Source of the DNA: Oscillospiraceae bacterium
Lineage (GTDB): Bacteria > Bacillota > Clostridia > Oscillospirales > Ruminococcaceae
Direction: 5' to 3'
NCBI GenBank assembly: GCA_021199355.1
Contig: JAJQIF010000011.1
Location: 1 to 64,000 of the forward strand
DNA: 64,000 nucleotides
Numbering within the stretch: position 1 is the first letter of the stretch; every line of letters begins with the position of its first letter. Made by a program: the position numbers and the translations under genes. The notes under the pieces are model-generated. The model had not been told where the DNA came from. It worked only from the letters and a program-made list of their open reading frames with translations, and made no database searches. Shown in pieces: positions 23,721 through 32,265 of the stretch.

Positions 23721-25031
23721 GTGGCAAAAGAAAACAAAAAGACTGCAACGCAGTCGCATTTCCCGGAGCATGGTCCTGTAGACGAAAACGGCAGAGAAAT
23801 ACTTCTCCAGCTCAAGAACGTCGATATCACCTTCGGCAAGGGCGACAGCGCCGTAAAAGCTGTCAAGAACGCAAGCTTCGACATCTACAAGGGCGAGACT
23901 TTCTCGCTCGTAGGTGAGTCGGGCTCAGGTAAAACAACAATCGGTCGTGCCGTTATCAGAGTAAATCCCTGTGCGGCAGGCGAAATCCTCTATAAGGGCG
24001 TCAGAATTTCAGGAAAGATTCCGCATTCTTTGGACCGTGAGGTCATAAGAAATATCCAGATGGTATTCCAGGATCCGGCGGCATCTCTTAACGAGCGTGC
24101 AACGGTTGACTATATCGTATCCGAAGGACTTTACAACTTCCACCTCTACGAAGACGAGGCGGACAGAGTCCGTAAGGTCGAGGACATCATCAAGGAAGTA
24201 GGACTTCTCCCGGAGCATCTGACAAGATATCCGCACGAGTTTTCCGGCGGTCAGAGACAGAGAATCGGCTTGGCAAGAGCGATGGTTATGAAGCCTGAGC
24301 TGGTTGTCGCCGACGAGCCTATCTCGGCTCTCGACGTCTCCATCAGAGCACAGGTTCTGAACCTCATGAAGAAGTTCCAGGAGGAAGACGGTGTAACATA
24401 CCTCTTCATCGCCCACGACCTTTCAATCGTAAGATTCATTTCCGACAGAATCGGTGTTATCTACAAGGGCGACATCGTTGAGATTGCTGATGCGGAGGAG
24501 CTCTTTAACTATCCGCTTCACCCGTATACTCACTCGCTCATTTCGGCTATCCCGATTCCCGACCCGAAGCTTGAGAAGAACAAGGTGCTCTATACCTACG
24601 ACCCGTCTATCCATGACTACAGCGAGGACAAGCCGGTGCTTACAGACATCGGTCACAACCACTTTGTCTATGGCAACAAGAAGGAAATCGAGGAGTATAA
24701 GGCACTCAGAGAAAAGAACGAGATTATCAAGTCGGTCACCATCCTTGAAGAGGGCGAGACCTATGAGCCCACCGTCGAAGAGATCGACGCAACCGAGAAG
24801 GCTGCCGAGGAGCAGTTCCTCAACGCGCCTATCCACGACACCGGCTCGAAGTGGTATGCAGTTCTTTCCTTCCTGCTTCCTATCTTAGGAATCATCTTGG
24901 GACAGATATTCAAGGCAAGAAGGCACTTCCGCAACTGGAAGATGTGCCGCAAGGGCGCCATTGCAGGATTTGTGGTAATCGGAATTATCATTGTTCTGTT
25001 CCTGCTGATGCTTCTGCTGGCTGTAATCTGA
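23721..25031 (+). CDS. Oligopeptide ABC ATPase (OppF/AmiF-like) with a C-terminal membrane tail
   Basis: 436 residues, about 100 more than usual OppF. Walker [10 protein letters not shown] (about 65), [15 protein letters not shown], signature FSGGQRQR, Walker [14 protein letters not shown] and an H-loop in IAHDLS form a complete ATPase. The family tail [18 protein letters not shown] is present near residue 275. After it comes an acidic helical linker and then two hydrophobic segments (about 377-395 [20 protein letters not shown] and 408-434), resembling small DUF4190-like membrane modules. A membrane tail on a cytoplasmic importer ATPase is unusual. A strong terminator follows the gene. Confidence 0.92.
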   Translation: MAKENKKTATQSHFPEHGPVDENGREILLQLKNVDITFGKGDSAVKAVKNASFDIYKGETFSLVGESGSGKTTIGRAVIRVNPCAAGEILYKGVRISGKIPHSLDREVIRNIQMVFQDPAASLNERATVDYIVSEGLYNFHLYEDEADRVRKVEDIIKEVGLLPEHLTRYPHEFSGGQRQRIGLARAMVMKPELVVADEPISALDVSIRAQVLNLMKKFQEEDGVTYLFIAHDLSIVRFISDRIGVIYKGDIVEIADAEELFNYPLHPYTHSLISAIPIPDPKLEKNKVLYTYDPSIHDYSEDKPVLTDIGHNHFVYGNKKEIEEYKALREKNEIIKSVTILEEGETYEPTVEEIDATEKAAEEQFLNAPIHDTGSKWYAVLSFLLPILGIILGQIFKARRHFRNWKMCRKGAIAGFVVIGIIIVLFLLMLLLAVI

Positions 25032-25072
25032 TAACTTTTAAGACAGAACCGCAAATAACGCTTAGTAGTAAG

Positions 25073-25113
25073 TCCGACCCGTCCGGAATATTCGGACGGG
25101 TTGGATTGTTTTT
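25073..25113 (+). terminator. Terminator of the importer operon
   Basis: 13-bp stem TCCGACCCGTCCG / CGGACGGGTTGGA (one G-T pair), then TTGTTTTT. Confidence 0.88.
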
Positions 25114-25124
25114 GGTGAGATAAT

Positions 25125-26372
25125 ATGAAATCTACAAGGTCACGAATTCATACAAGTAACGCGAGCCCTAAACCGGTCGAGAACGTCGAGATTTCGTCCT
25201 CGCATGTCGGTCTACGGATTGTCGCGGTTGTCCTTTTGGTGCTGATTGCGGCGACGGCGTTTGGCTATGCCATCAACGGGCTTTTTTCCGGCACGGACGG
25301 TTGGCAGCAGATTGAGGCGGACGTCGATGACCTGAGCGTCGCGACCGAGCTTACGTTCATGTACGACATCGGTGCCGGTTCGGAATCCGCGACCACCGAG
25401 CGCAAGGCGATAGTCGTCATCTATTCGGACGCCTGCGAAACGGCTTATCAGCTCTTCACGCCCGATACGGAATATGAATATGTCTTCAACGTCTGGTATA
25501 TAAACAACCACCCGAACGAGGAAATAGTGGTCGACGAGGTGCTCTATTCGGCTCTTGAAACGATGGTCGAATCGGGCGGACGTGAGATTTATCTCGGACC
25601 GATTTATGCGGAATACGAGAGCCTTTGCTTCTCGGCTGAAGACTGGCAGGCGGAGGAATTCGACCCTCTTTATAACGACGTCGAGGCGGAGTATTTCGCC
25701 GAAGTTCTCGGGTTTGTCGGTACGGATGAGCATGTATCTCTGGAGCTTCTTCAGGACAACACGGTTATATTGCACGTTTCGGACGAGTATCTTGAGTATG
25801 CCGAGGAAATGGAAATCAACAGCTTCATCGACTTTTCGTGGATGACGAATGCGTTTGTTGTCGACTATATTTCGGATGTGATGATTGAAAACGGCTATAC
25901 AGCCGGAATAATCGGCTCCAATGACGGCTTCACCCGAAACCTTGGCGGTTGCGACGAGCTGTTTTCCTATACTCTCTATTCAAGGGAGGGCGACACCGTT
26001 TACTCTGTCGCTGACTTGATTTATGAGGGAACGATGAGCTTTGTTTATGCTCATGACTATGCAATCACCTCGGACGACGCAATGCACTACTACACCTATG
26101 AGAACGGTGAGGAAAGAAACCCCTATATCGACGCCGCCGACGGTCTCTGCAAAGCCGCAACGGAGGACCTGGTGCTCTATTCCGATTCGGCGACCTGCGC
26201 CGACCTGCTGCTCGGGCTTGTAGACACCTATATCGCCGACACCCTCGACGAATCAAAGCTCGAAGCCCTTGCAAATGACGGAATCCACTCGGTCTATTAC
26301 GACGGCTTCACGATTGTCTGCACCGATGACGATATTGTGCTGTCTGATGTGGAGGAGGGGTTTGGAGCTTAA
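25125..26372 (+). CDS. Membrane-anchored protein with a degenerate ApbE-like domain
   Basis: 415 residues: a cytoplasmic tail, one membrane helix (about 29-52) and an acidic external domain. The external part follows the order of ApbE (FAD:protein FMN transferase). YEYVFNVWYINNHPNEE and ALETMVESGG stand for the iN...S.Gafd region, INSFIDFSWMTNAFVVDYIS for iDLGgiaKGyavD, and RNPYIDAADG with SDSATCADLLLG for the HiiDPxTG...aDal region. Key residues (KG lysine, catalytic and metal Asp/His) appear replaced, so flavin transfer is doubtful. The match is by eye and weak. It is followed after one base by a CotH gene, probably co-expressed. Confidence 0.5.
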   Translation: MKSTRSRIHTSNASPKPVENVEISSSHVGLRIVAVVLLVLIAATAFGYAINGLFSGTDGWQQIEADVDDLSVATELTFMYDIGAGSESATTERKAIVVIYSDACETAYQLFTPDTEYEYVFNVWYINNHPNEEIVVDEVLYSALETMVESGGREIYLGPIYAEYESLCFSAEDWQAEEFDPLYNDVEAEYFAEVLGFVGTDEHVSLELLQDNTVILHVSDEYLEYAEEMEINSFIDFSWMTNAFVVDYISDVMIENGYTAGIIGSNDGFTRNLGGCDELFSYTLYSREGDTVYSVADLIYEGTMSFVYAHDYAITSDDAMHYYTYENGEERNPYIDAADGLCKAATEDLVLYSDSATCADLLLGLVDTYIADTLDESKLEALANDGIHSVYYDGFTIVCTDDDIVLSDVEEGFGA

Positions 26373-26373
26373 C

Positions 26374-28851
26374 ATGAATACAAGCAAGAGTAAAACTAAA
26401 TATAAGATTATCCTGACGGCTGTCGTGGCGGTTTTGCTTGCGGTGCTCGTTTTTGTGACATGCTTGGCGCAGAACTGGGTGAGCTTTCATGCTTCGGAGA
26501 TTACTGTGTCGTCGCTCGTTTCCGATTCGGTCGGATCGACCGATCAGGAGCCGGTGCGGTTTTCGATTGACTGCGGGTTCTATTCGAGCACGCAGAGGCT
26601 TTACCTGAGCTCTTCGGCTTCGGGAGACCTTGAAGTCACCGACATTCTTTATACCACAGACGGCAGTGAGCCGCAGACCTCGGGCGAGAGCTATTCGGGC
26701 GGCATCACACTTTCGGTCAAGGACAGCGAGGAGTGCATACTTTATACAATCCGAGCCTGCGCCGTCTATTCGGACGGGAGCTGTTCCGAAACCGTCACCC
26801 GGAGCTATTTCCTCGGGGCGAACATCGACGAACGGTTTGACTGCCTCGTTTTCTCGATTTCAATCGACCCCGATTACCTCTATAATTATGAGGACGGAAT
26901 TTTCATCGCCGGAAAGATGCGGGACGACTACCTCGCCACCGACCCGGAGGGCGACATCGAGCCGACCGACCCCGCCAACTGGAATCAGAGCGGGATGGAG
27001 GGCGAACGCCCCGCCTATGTTGAGGTGTATGAATACGACGGCACCTGCGTCATTTCGCAGGCTTGCGGACTCCGAATCTACGGCGGATGGTCACGCTCCA
27101 ACAGTCAGAAGAATTTCAGGCTTTATGCCCGCGAGGAATACGACTCCGAAAACGACCGGTTCAGATATGAATTCTTCACCGACGAAACGGACGTGAACGG
27201 CGACAAGATAAAATCCTATAACAAGATTTCCCTTCGTGCCGGCGGCAACGACAACGGCTATCTCTTCGAGCGCGATGAGGTTATATCCTCGCTTGCCGAC
27301 GATGCCGGACTTGACGCCAAGAACTGCCGTGCGGCGGCGGTCTTCCTTAATGGCGAATACTACGGCTTTGCGTGGGTTCAGGACACCTATTCCGAGGACT
27401 GGCTCGACCATCAGTATGCCGTCGAGCAGGGCACATGGGACATCCTCGAGGGTTGCGAATACATGATGACAAGCGGCAACAACGACGACCGCTTTGAAGA
27501 AGCCAAGAGCGACTGGGAAACGGTTCAGGCTTACGCCTATAAGGATCTCACCGACGACGAAGTTTTTGCGGAGCTTGAAGAACTGCTCGACATTGATAAT
27601 ATGCTGACCTACTATGCCCTGTGCGCCTATGTCGGCAACGGCGACTGGCCAAATAATAACTACAAAGTATACAGATTTGTCTCGGGAGACACTTCGCTTT
27701 CAAGCGAAGAAGACGTATTCGACGGCAGATGGCGGTTCCTGATTTACGACAGCGACTTCGCCCTTGGGCTCTACGGCTCGAGCTTCTTTGAGTACAACAT
27801 AAAAGACCTGTTCGACGAGGAGTATTTCGGGCTTATCCCCGAGGACTGGTATGACGACGTCCACGACGAGGGCGAGAAATACACCCGAAGCGACCTGCTG
27901 ATTGCCCTCTGCAAGAGGGACGATATCAAAGAAAAATTCGTCAACATCCTTTGCGACATCATGAACTGGTATTGCGATTCGGACAAGGTTTCCGACAAGC
28001 TGGACGAGCTCAACACCGAGCGGCTTCACGAGATTGTTGAAGCGGGCGAGGCGGGGACGACCTCCACATGGAGCATTTCGAGCGAGCTTGCGAATGCGAA
28101 AGAGTGGATAGAGGGCAGATCCTACTCTGCCAAGACGCAGATTACCGCAATCTTCCCGGAATACGACTCAAAATCAACCTATTATGTCCGCATCGAGACC
28201 TCCGATTATGCCGAAATCACCTATAATACAGCCCGGATAGATGTGGGCGACGAGTACACCTTCAGCGGCTACTACTTCGACGGGACGTCACAGACGCTCA
28301 GTTGCGAAGTTGTCGACGGCTATAAATTTGAATACTGGGAAATCAACGGCGAGAAGGTCTATGACGAGACGGTCGAGATTTCGGGCGAGCTTTACGGAAA
28401 TAACATCAAAATCAGCCTTGTTACAAGCTGTGACACCGCGGGCTTGAAGATTTCCGAGGTCTGCTATAAGGGCAGTTATCAGGATTACATAACGATTAAG
28501 AATTACGGCGAGGAGACGGTCAGCCTCTCGGGTCTCACCGTTTCCGACGGCACCTACGCCTATACCATCACCTCCGGCACCCTTGCTTCCGGCGAGGAGC
28601 TCAAGCTCGTCTGCGAGAATTACATTCGGGATGACGCCGTGGGGCTGGTTCAGCTCAGTTTCAACCTGAGTGAATTCGAGACCGTGACCCTCACAAGCGC
28701 CACCGGTGAAGTGATTTCGGTGGTGTATCTCCGCGACGCCGCAAAGAATTCGGCGCTCAAGTATGACGAGTTGACGGGCAATTATGTCCAGTTCACGCCT
28801 TATCCGAAAACGAGGATTATAGAGGCGGAATTGCCGTCACGGTGGTGGTAA
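26374..28851 (+). CDS. CotH-kinase family cell-surface protein
   Basis: 825 residues from the ATG with GGAG seven bases upstream. One N-terminal membrane helix (about 9-30) is followed by a chitobiase/hexosaminidase C-terminal-like beta module (about 60-150; ILYTTDGSEPQTSG). The CotH domain (about 155-520) has CGLRIYGGWSRSNSQKNFRL, YNKISLRAGGNDNG, NGEYYGFAWVQD and WRFLIYDSDFALGL. CotH proteins are atypical kinases that phosphorylate spore-coat or surface proteins. A repeat-type region (about 600-690) and a lamin-tail-like domain (LKISEVCYKGSYQDYITIKN) end the chain. It is probably extracytoplasmic and partnered with the ApbE-like gene before it. Its substrate is unknown. Confidence 0.85.
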   Translation: MNTSKSKTKYKIILTAVVAVLLAVLVFVTCLAQNWVSFHASEITVSSLVSDSVGSTDQEPVRFSIDCGFYSSTQRLYLSSSASGDLEVTDILYTTDGSEPQTSGESYSGGITLSVKDSEECILYTIRACAVYSDGSCSETVTRSYFLGANIDERFDCLVFSISIDPDYLYNYEDGIFIAGKMRDDYLATDPEGDIEPTDPANWNQSGMEGERPAYVEVYEYDGTCVISQACGLRIYGGWSRSNSQKNFRLYAREEYDSENDRFRYEFFTDETDVNGDKIKSYNKISLRAGGNDNGYLFERDEVISSLADDAGLDAKNCRAAAVFLNGEYYGFAWVQDTYSEDWLDHQYAVEQGTWDILEGCEYMMTSGNNDDRFEEAKSDWETVQAYAYKDLTDDEVFAELEELLDIDNMLTYYALCAYVGNGDWPNNNYKVYRFVSGDTSLSSEEDVFDGRWRFLIYDSDFALGLYGSSFFEYNIKDLFDEEYFGLIPEDWYDDVHDEGEKYTRSDLLIALCKRDDIKEKFVNILCDIMNWYCDSDKVSDKLDELNTERLHEIVEAGEAGTTSTWSISSELANAKEWIEGRSYSAKTQITAIFPEYDSKSTYYVRIETSDYAEITYNTARIDVGDEYTFSGYYFDGTSQTLSCEVVDGYKFEYWEINGEKVYDETVEISGELYGNNIKISLVTSCDTAGLKISEVCYKGSYQDYITIKNYGEETVSLSGLTVSDGTYAYTITSGTLASGEELKLVCENYIRDDAVGLVQLSFNLSEFETVTLTSATGEVISVVYLRDAAKNSALKYDELTGNYVQFTPYPKTRIIEAELPSRWW

Positions 28852-28891
28852 CAAGTTCGACTGCGTCGAACTTAGAGAGTTCAGAAAGCTG

Positions 28892-28948
28892 TTGACAATA
28901 AACCGAAGATAGGATATAATAAAAGTAGGAAATTCCTACTTTCCTACT
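28892..28948 (+). promoter_or_regulatory. Promoter and operator of the AbrB-PIN module
   Basis: TTGACA (28892-28897), 17-bp spacer, TATAAT (28915-28920). Immediately downstream, AGTAGGAA-A-TTCCTACT (28924-28940) is a palindrome and a third half-site TTCCTACT follows (28941-28948). The position over the transcript start fits autorepression by the AbrB-like protein. Confidence 0.75.
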
Positions 28949-28970
28949 TCTTAAGACTGGAGGTCTTTAT

Positions 28971-29243
28971 ATGCCTGATGTATTGGTGAACGATGCAAGA
29001 GTAATGTCCAAGGGACAGGTCACAATTCCGAAGAATATTCGGGCGGCTCTCGGTATTTCGACGGGAGACCGTGTGACGTTCATATTCGAAAACGGAACGG
29101 TAAAGGTAGTCAATTCGGCTGTTTATGCTATGCAGAAATTTCAGGAGCAGATGAAGGGTGAAGCTCAAAAAGCCGGCTTCAACTCTGAGGATGATGTTGC
29201 GGAGTGGATTACCGCTTCAAGACGTGAGGAAAACGAAGAATGA
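28971..29243 (+). CDS. AbrB/SpoVT-type antitoxin
   Basis: 90 residues. The N-terminal swapped-hairpin AbrB domain reads VMSKGQVTIPKNIRAALGIS followed by GDRVTFIFENGTVKVV. The C-terminal 40 residues, which would bind the toxin, are helical and charged. It overlaps the PIN gene by 4 nt (ATGA), the classic antitoxin-toxin layout. It probably neutralises the PIN ribonuclease and represses the promoter through the three half-sites upstream. Confidence 0.88.
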   Translation: MPDVLVNDARVMSKGQVTIPKNIRAALGISTGDRVTFIFENGTVKVVNSAVYAMQKFQEQMKGEAQKAGFNSEDDVAEWITASRREENEE

Positions 29244-29644
29244 GAGTTATGCTCGATACCAACATAATTATTTCTGCGGCTCTTTTCCCGAACGGCAAGG
29301 TTGCTTCCGCTTTCTATAAAGCGGTCAACCCGCCGTTTCAGCCGATTGTCTGCGATTATGTTGTGGATGAACTGCATAGAAAATTCAGGGAGAAGTTTCC
29401 CGAGCGCATAACCGAGATGGAAGCGTTTTTGTACAATGCGCTTTCGTATATCCGACTTGTCAAGACACCGGAGGAAGAAACCGATGTCGAAAAAGAAATC
29501 CGCGACCCTAAAGACCGCCCGATTCTCAGAGCGGCACTTGATGCCCATGCGGATTTGTTTTTAACGGGAGACAAGGACTTTTTGGAATCGAATATAACCG
29601 ACCCGAGAATTATCGGTGTAGGTGAATTTTTGGAATTGATGTAA
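29240..29644 (+). CDS. PIN-domain toxin
   Basis: 134 residues, PIN_3-type (putative TA toxin, PIN family). The acidic site is recognisable: D6 in MLDTNIIISAAL, an E in VVDELHRKF, D in RDPKDRPIL and D in LFLTGDKDFL. PIN toxins are Mg-dependent RNases that cleave tRNA, rRNA or mRNA. It is coupled to the AbrB-like antitoxin. DegV follows after 15 bp, possibly in the same transcript. Confidence 0.88.
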   Translation: MRVMLDTNIIISAALFPNGKVASAFYKAVNPPFQPIVCDYVVDELHRKFREKFPERITEMEAFLYNALSYIRLVKTPEEETDVEKEIRDPKDRPILRAALDAHADLFLTGDKDFLESNITDPRIIGVGEFLELM

Positions 29645-29659
29645 TTTGAGGTGATATGG

Positions 29660-30511
29660 ATGACCAAAATAATCATAACCTGCGACTCTACATGTGACCT
29701 GAGTCCAGAACTTTATGAGAAGTATGAAATCAAGCCTGTGCCGCTTGGGACTATCCTGGGTGAGGAGATGAGGCGGGACGGAGTGGACGTTACGCCGCTC
29801 GAGATTTTCGACTACGTCAGGAAGACAGGAGTCCTGCCGAAGACCTCCGCCGTGTCGGTCTCCGAATATACGGACGTTTTCAAGCCTTATGTCGACGAGG
29901 GCGCCGAGATTGTCCACATCAATATCTCGAGCGAGTTTTCCTCCTGCTATCAGAACGCCTGCATTGCCGCCGAAGAGCTCGGGCATGTCTACCCGATTGA
30001 CTCAAGGAACCTCTCGACCGGCTCGGGGCACCTTGCAATCAGGGCGAGGGAGCTCGCGAACGAAGGGCTTTCGGCTTCGGAAATCGCGGATAAGCTGAAC
30101 GAGATGAAAGAGAAGCTGGATGTCAGCTTCGTTTTGCAGACGCTCGACTATCTTCAGAAGGGCGGCAGATGCAGTGGAGTGACTGCGTTCGGCGCGAATC
30201 TTCTGAAAATCCGCCCCGAAATTGTCGTTTCCGAGGGCACCATGATTGTTGGCAAGAAATATCGCGGCGCGATGGAGAAGTCGATTCTTGATTATGTCCG
30301 TGGACGCCTCGAGAGCAGAACGGATATAGATACCAGTCGTATCTTCATCACCCATTCGCATGTGCCGGATGATATTGTTAAGAAGGTGCGTGCGCTCGTC
30401 AAGGAGCTTCAGCCGTTCGAGGACGAGAATATCTTAGAAACCTACGCCGGTTGCACGGTGTCATGTCACTGCGGACCGAATTGCTTGGGTGTGCTCTTCT
30501 TCAAAAAATAG
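29660..30511 (+). CDS. DegV-family fatty acid-binding protein
   Basis: 283 residues from the ATG seven bases after GAGGTG; a GTG inside that RBS is rejected. The start ITCDSTCDLSPELYEKYEI, the middle PKTSAVSVSEYTDVF, NISSEFSSCYQNA and IDSRNLSTGSGHL, and the end CHCGPNCLGVLF are family blocks. DegV proteins bind fatty acids in Gram-positive bacteria and, as FakB, present them to FakA for phosphorylation. The fakA partner is not in this window. Cysteines near the C-terminus (TVSCHCGPNC) are more numerous than usual. Confidence 0.92.
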   Translation: MTKIIITCDSTCDLSPELYEKYEIKPVPLGTILGEEMRRDGVDVTPLEIFDYVRKTGVLPKTSAVSVSEYTDVFKPYVDEGAEIVHINISSEFSSCYQNACIAAEELGHVYPIDSRNLSTGSGHLAIRARELANEGLSASEIADKLNEMKEKLDVSFVLQTLDYLQKGGRCSGVTAFGANLLKIRPEIVVSEGTMIVGKKYRGAMEKSILDYVRGRLESRTDIDTSRIFITHSHVPDDIVKKVRALVKELQPFEDENILETYAGCTVSCHCGPNCLGVLFFKK

Positions 30512-30528
30512 GGTTTTAGGGGTCAAAA

Positions 30529-32133
30529 ATGTTCAAACGCAATCTGAATTATGTCAAAAATATCGCCCTGCCGGGGCTGATATTCAGCTTCATAGCGGGA
30601 ACGCTTACGGGGGCTTTTATCGTTCTGTACCGGTTTGCGGCGAACAAGGTCATAAACCTTTCGGAGACGGTCTATTCAACCGTGAGGGAAAGACCGGTGC
30701 TCGTTATCCCCGCTGTTCTCGTTCTCGGGGCGATGGCGGCGATTCTCGCATTCGTATATAAGCAGACGCCGAACCTCAAGGGCGGCGGCATCCCGACTGC
30801 TATCGGAATCCTCAGAGGCGGAATCCGCTTCAACTGGCTCAAGAACCTTGTCGGAGTAACGTTGGCGTCGCTTTCGACCTTCTTTGTCGGAGTGCCTCTC
30901 GGAAGTGAAGGACCGAGCGTGCAGATCGGTACAGCAATCGGTCGCGGAACCGTCAAGACGATGGCAGGGAAAAATCAGGCTTGGGACAGATACGTCATGA
31001 CCGGCGGCGCCTGTGCCGGCTTCACCGCGGCGACAAACGCGCCGATTGCCGGAATCATGTTTGCAATCGAAGAGGCTCACCAAAGAATCAGCCCGATGAT
31101 AATAATGACGGCGTTCTCGTCGGTCATGTTCTCGTCAATCACAGTCCGGTGGATGTGCCCGCTTCTCGGGATGGACGCCGACATGTTCCCCGGAATTTCG
31201 GAGCACGTCAGGGAGCTCGGGCTCTCTCAGCTCGGGGTTATCGCCATCTGCGCGATAGTCGTGGGACTTATGTCGGTCATCTTCCTTCGCTACTTCATGG
31301 TGATGAGAAAATTCATCGGGGAGAAGCTCTCGGCGATGAGCCTCCGCTTGAAGATTTTCATCGTCTTCATGCTCACCTTTGCGTTCGGGCTTATTTCCTA
31401 TGACTTCATCTCGACCGGTCATGACCTCGTCGACAGCTTGCTCGAAGGAAATGTCCTGTGGTATATTATCCTTGCGATTCTCTTCTACAGAGCTACGATG
31501 CTCCTGGCGGCGAACAACACCGGCATCAACGGCGGTATGTTCGTCCCGATAATCGCTCTGAGTGCGCTTGTCGCCTCGCTCGTCGCGAAGGTTACAATCG
31601 GTGCGGGGCTTATCGGTGCGGATTACTACAGCACCATTGTGGTCTTGGAAATCACTGCCGGAATCTCCGGCATGATGAAGTGCCCGCTTACGGCAATGGT
31701 CTTCTCGATTGAAGCCCTCGGTTGTTCAGAGAACATTCTGCCGGTAATACTGGCGGCGGCGCTTTCCTACATAATCACCGAAGCCTTCGGCACCGAGTCA
31801 ATCAACGAAGAGGTCGTTGCGGGACGCATCAGAGAGATTAATTACGGCAAGGTCCCGAAGGTAATAGATACATTCGTAACCGTCGGCAGGAACACCTTCG
31901 CCGTCGGCAAGCAGATCAGAGATATCTTCTGGCCGCAGAACCTGTTCGTTCTTTCGGTCAAGCACGGCGAAACCGCCGGCGCCGAGGTCGACAGCCACGG
32001 CGACAACACCCTTCAGGAGGGCGACATCCTCCACGTCCGCTATATGACCTATGACAACTCCGCCACGAAAGAGGAGCTATATGCCATCGTCGGCGAGCAG
32101 AAGATAGAATCGCGACGAGCGGTTGACGTTTAA
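30529..32133 (+). CDS. ClC-family chloride channel/transporter with a C-terminal TrkA-C domain
   Basis: 534 residues. Selectivity-filter motifs are present: GGGIP, GSEGPSVQIG (gating glutamate), and GGMFVPII. A double glutamate in GIMFAIEEAH matches the proton-path glutamate region of antiporter-type ClCs, so Cl-/H+ exchange is more likely than a pure channel. Ten or more membrane helices span about 10-440. The last 75 residues (FVLSVKHGET to LYAIVGEQ) resemble a TrkA-C ligand-binding domain rather than the CBS pair seen in some ClCs. It follows DegV by 17 bp. Confidence 0.93.
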   Translation: MFKRNLNYVKNIALPGLIFSFIAGTLTGAFIVLYRFAANKVINLSETVYSTVRERPVLVIPAVLVLGAMAAILAFVYKQTPNLKGGGIPTAIGILRGGIRFNWLKNLVGVTLASLSTFFVGVPLGSEGPSVQIGTAIGRGTVKTMAGKNQAWDRYVMTGGACAGFTAATNAPIAGIMFAIEEAHQRISPMIIMTAFSSVMFSSITVRWMCPLLGMDADMFPGISEHVRELGLSQLGVIAICAIVVGLMSVIFLRYFMVMRKFIGEKLSAMSLRLKIFIVFMLTFAFGLISYDFISTGHDLVDSLLEGNVLWYIILAILFYRATMLLAANNTGINGGMFVPIIALSALVASLVAKVTIGAGLIGADYYSTIVVLEITAGISGMMKCPLTAMVFSIEALGCSENILPVILAAALSYIITEAFGTESINEEVVAGRIREINYGKVPKVIDTFVTVGRNTFAVGKQIRDIFWPQNLFVLSVKHGETAGAEVDSHGDNTLQEGDILHVRYMTYDNSATKEELYAIVGEQKIESRRAVDV

Positions 32134-32183
32134 TTCGCCAATTCTCGCCCCGTTCCGCTAAAGAAGATTGTGCAAAAAATACT

Positions 32184-32212
32184 TTGATTTAGTCCGCATA
32201 TTGTGCTATACT
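32184..32212 (+). promoter_or_regulatory. Promoter of the antiporter-kinase pair
   Basis: TTGATT (32184-32189), 17-bp spacer, TATACT (32207-32212). Confidence 0.65.
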
Positions 32213-32265
32213 TGATAACTGATCAGAAAAAACTCTTTAAATTTCAGAAAAGAAGTGGGTCAAAA

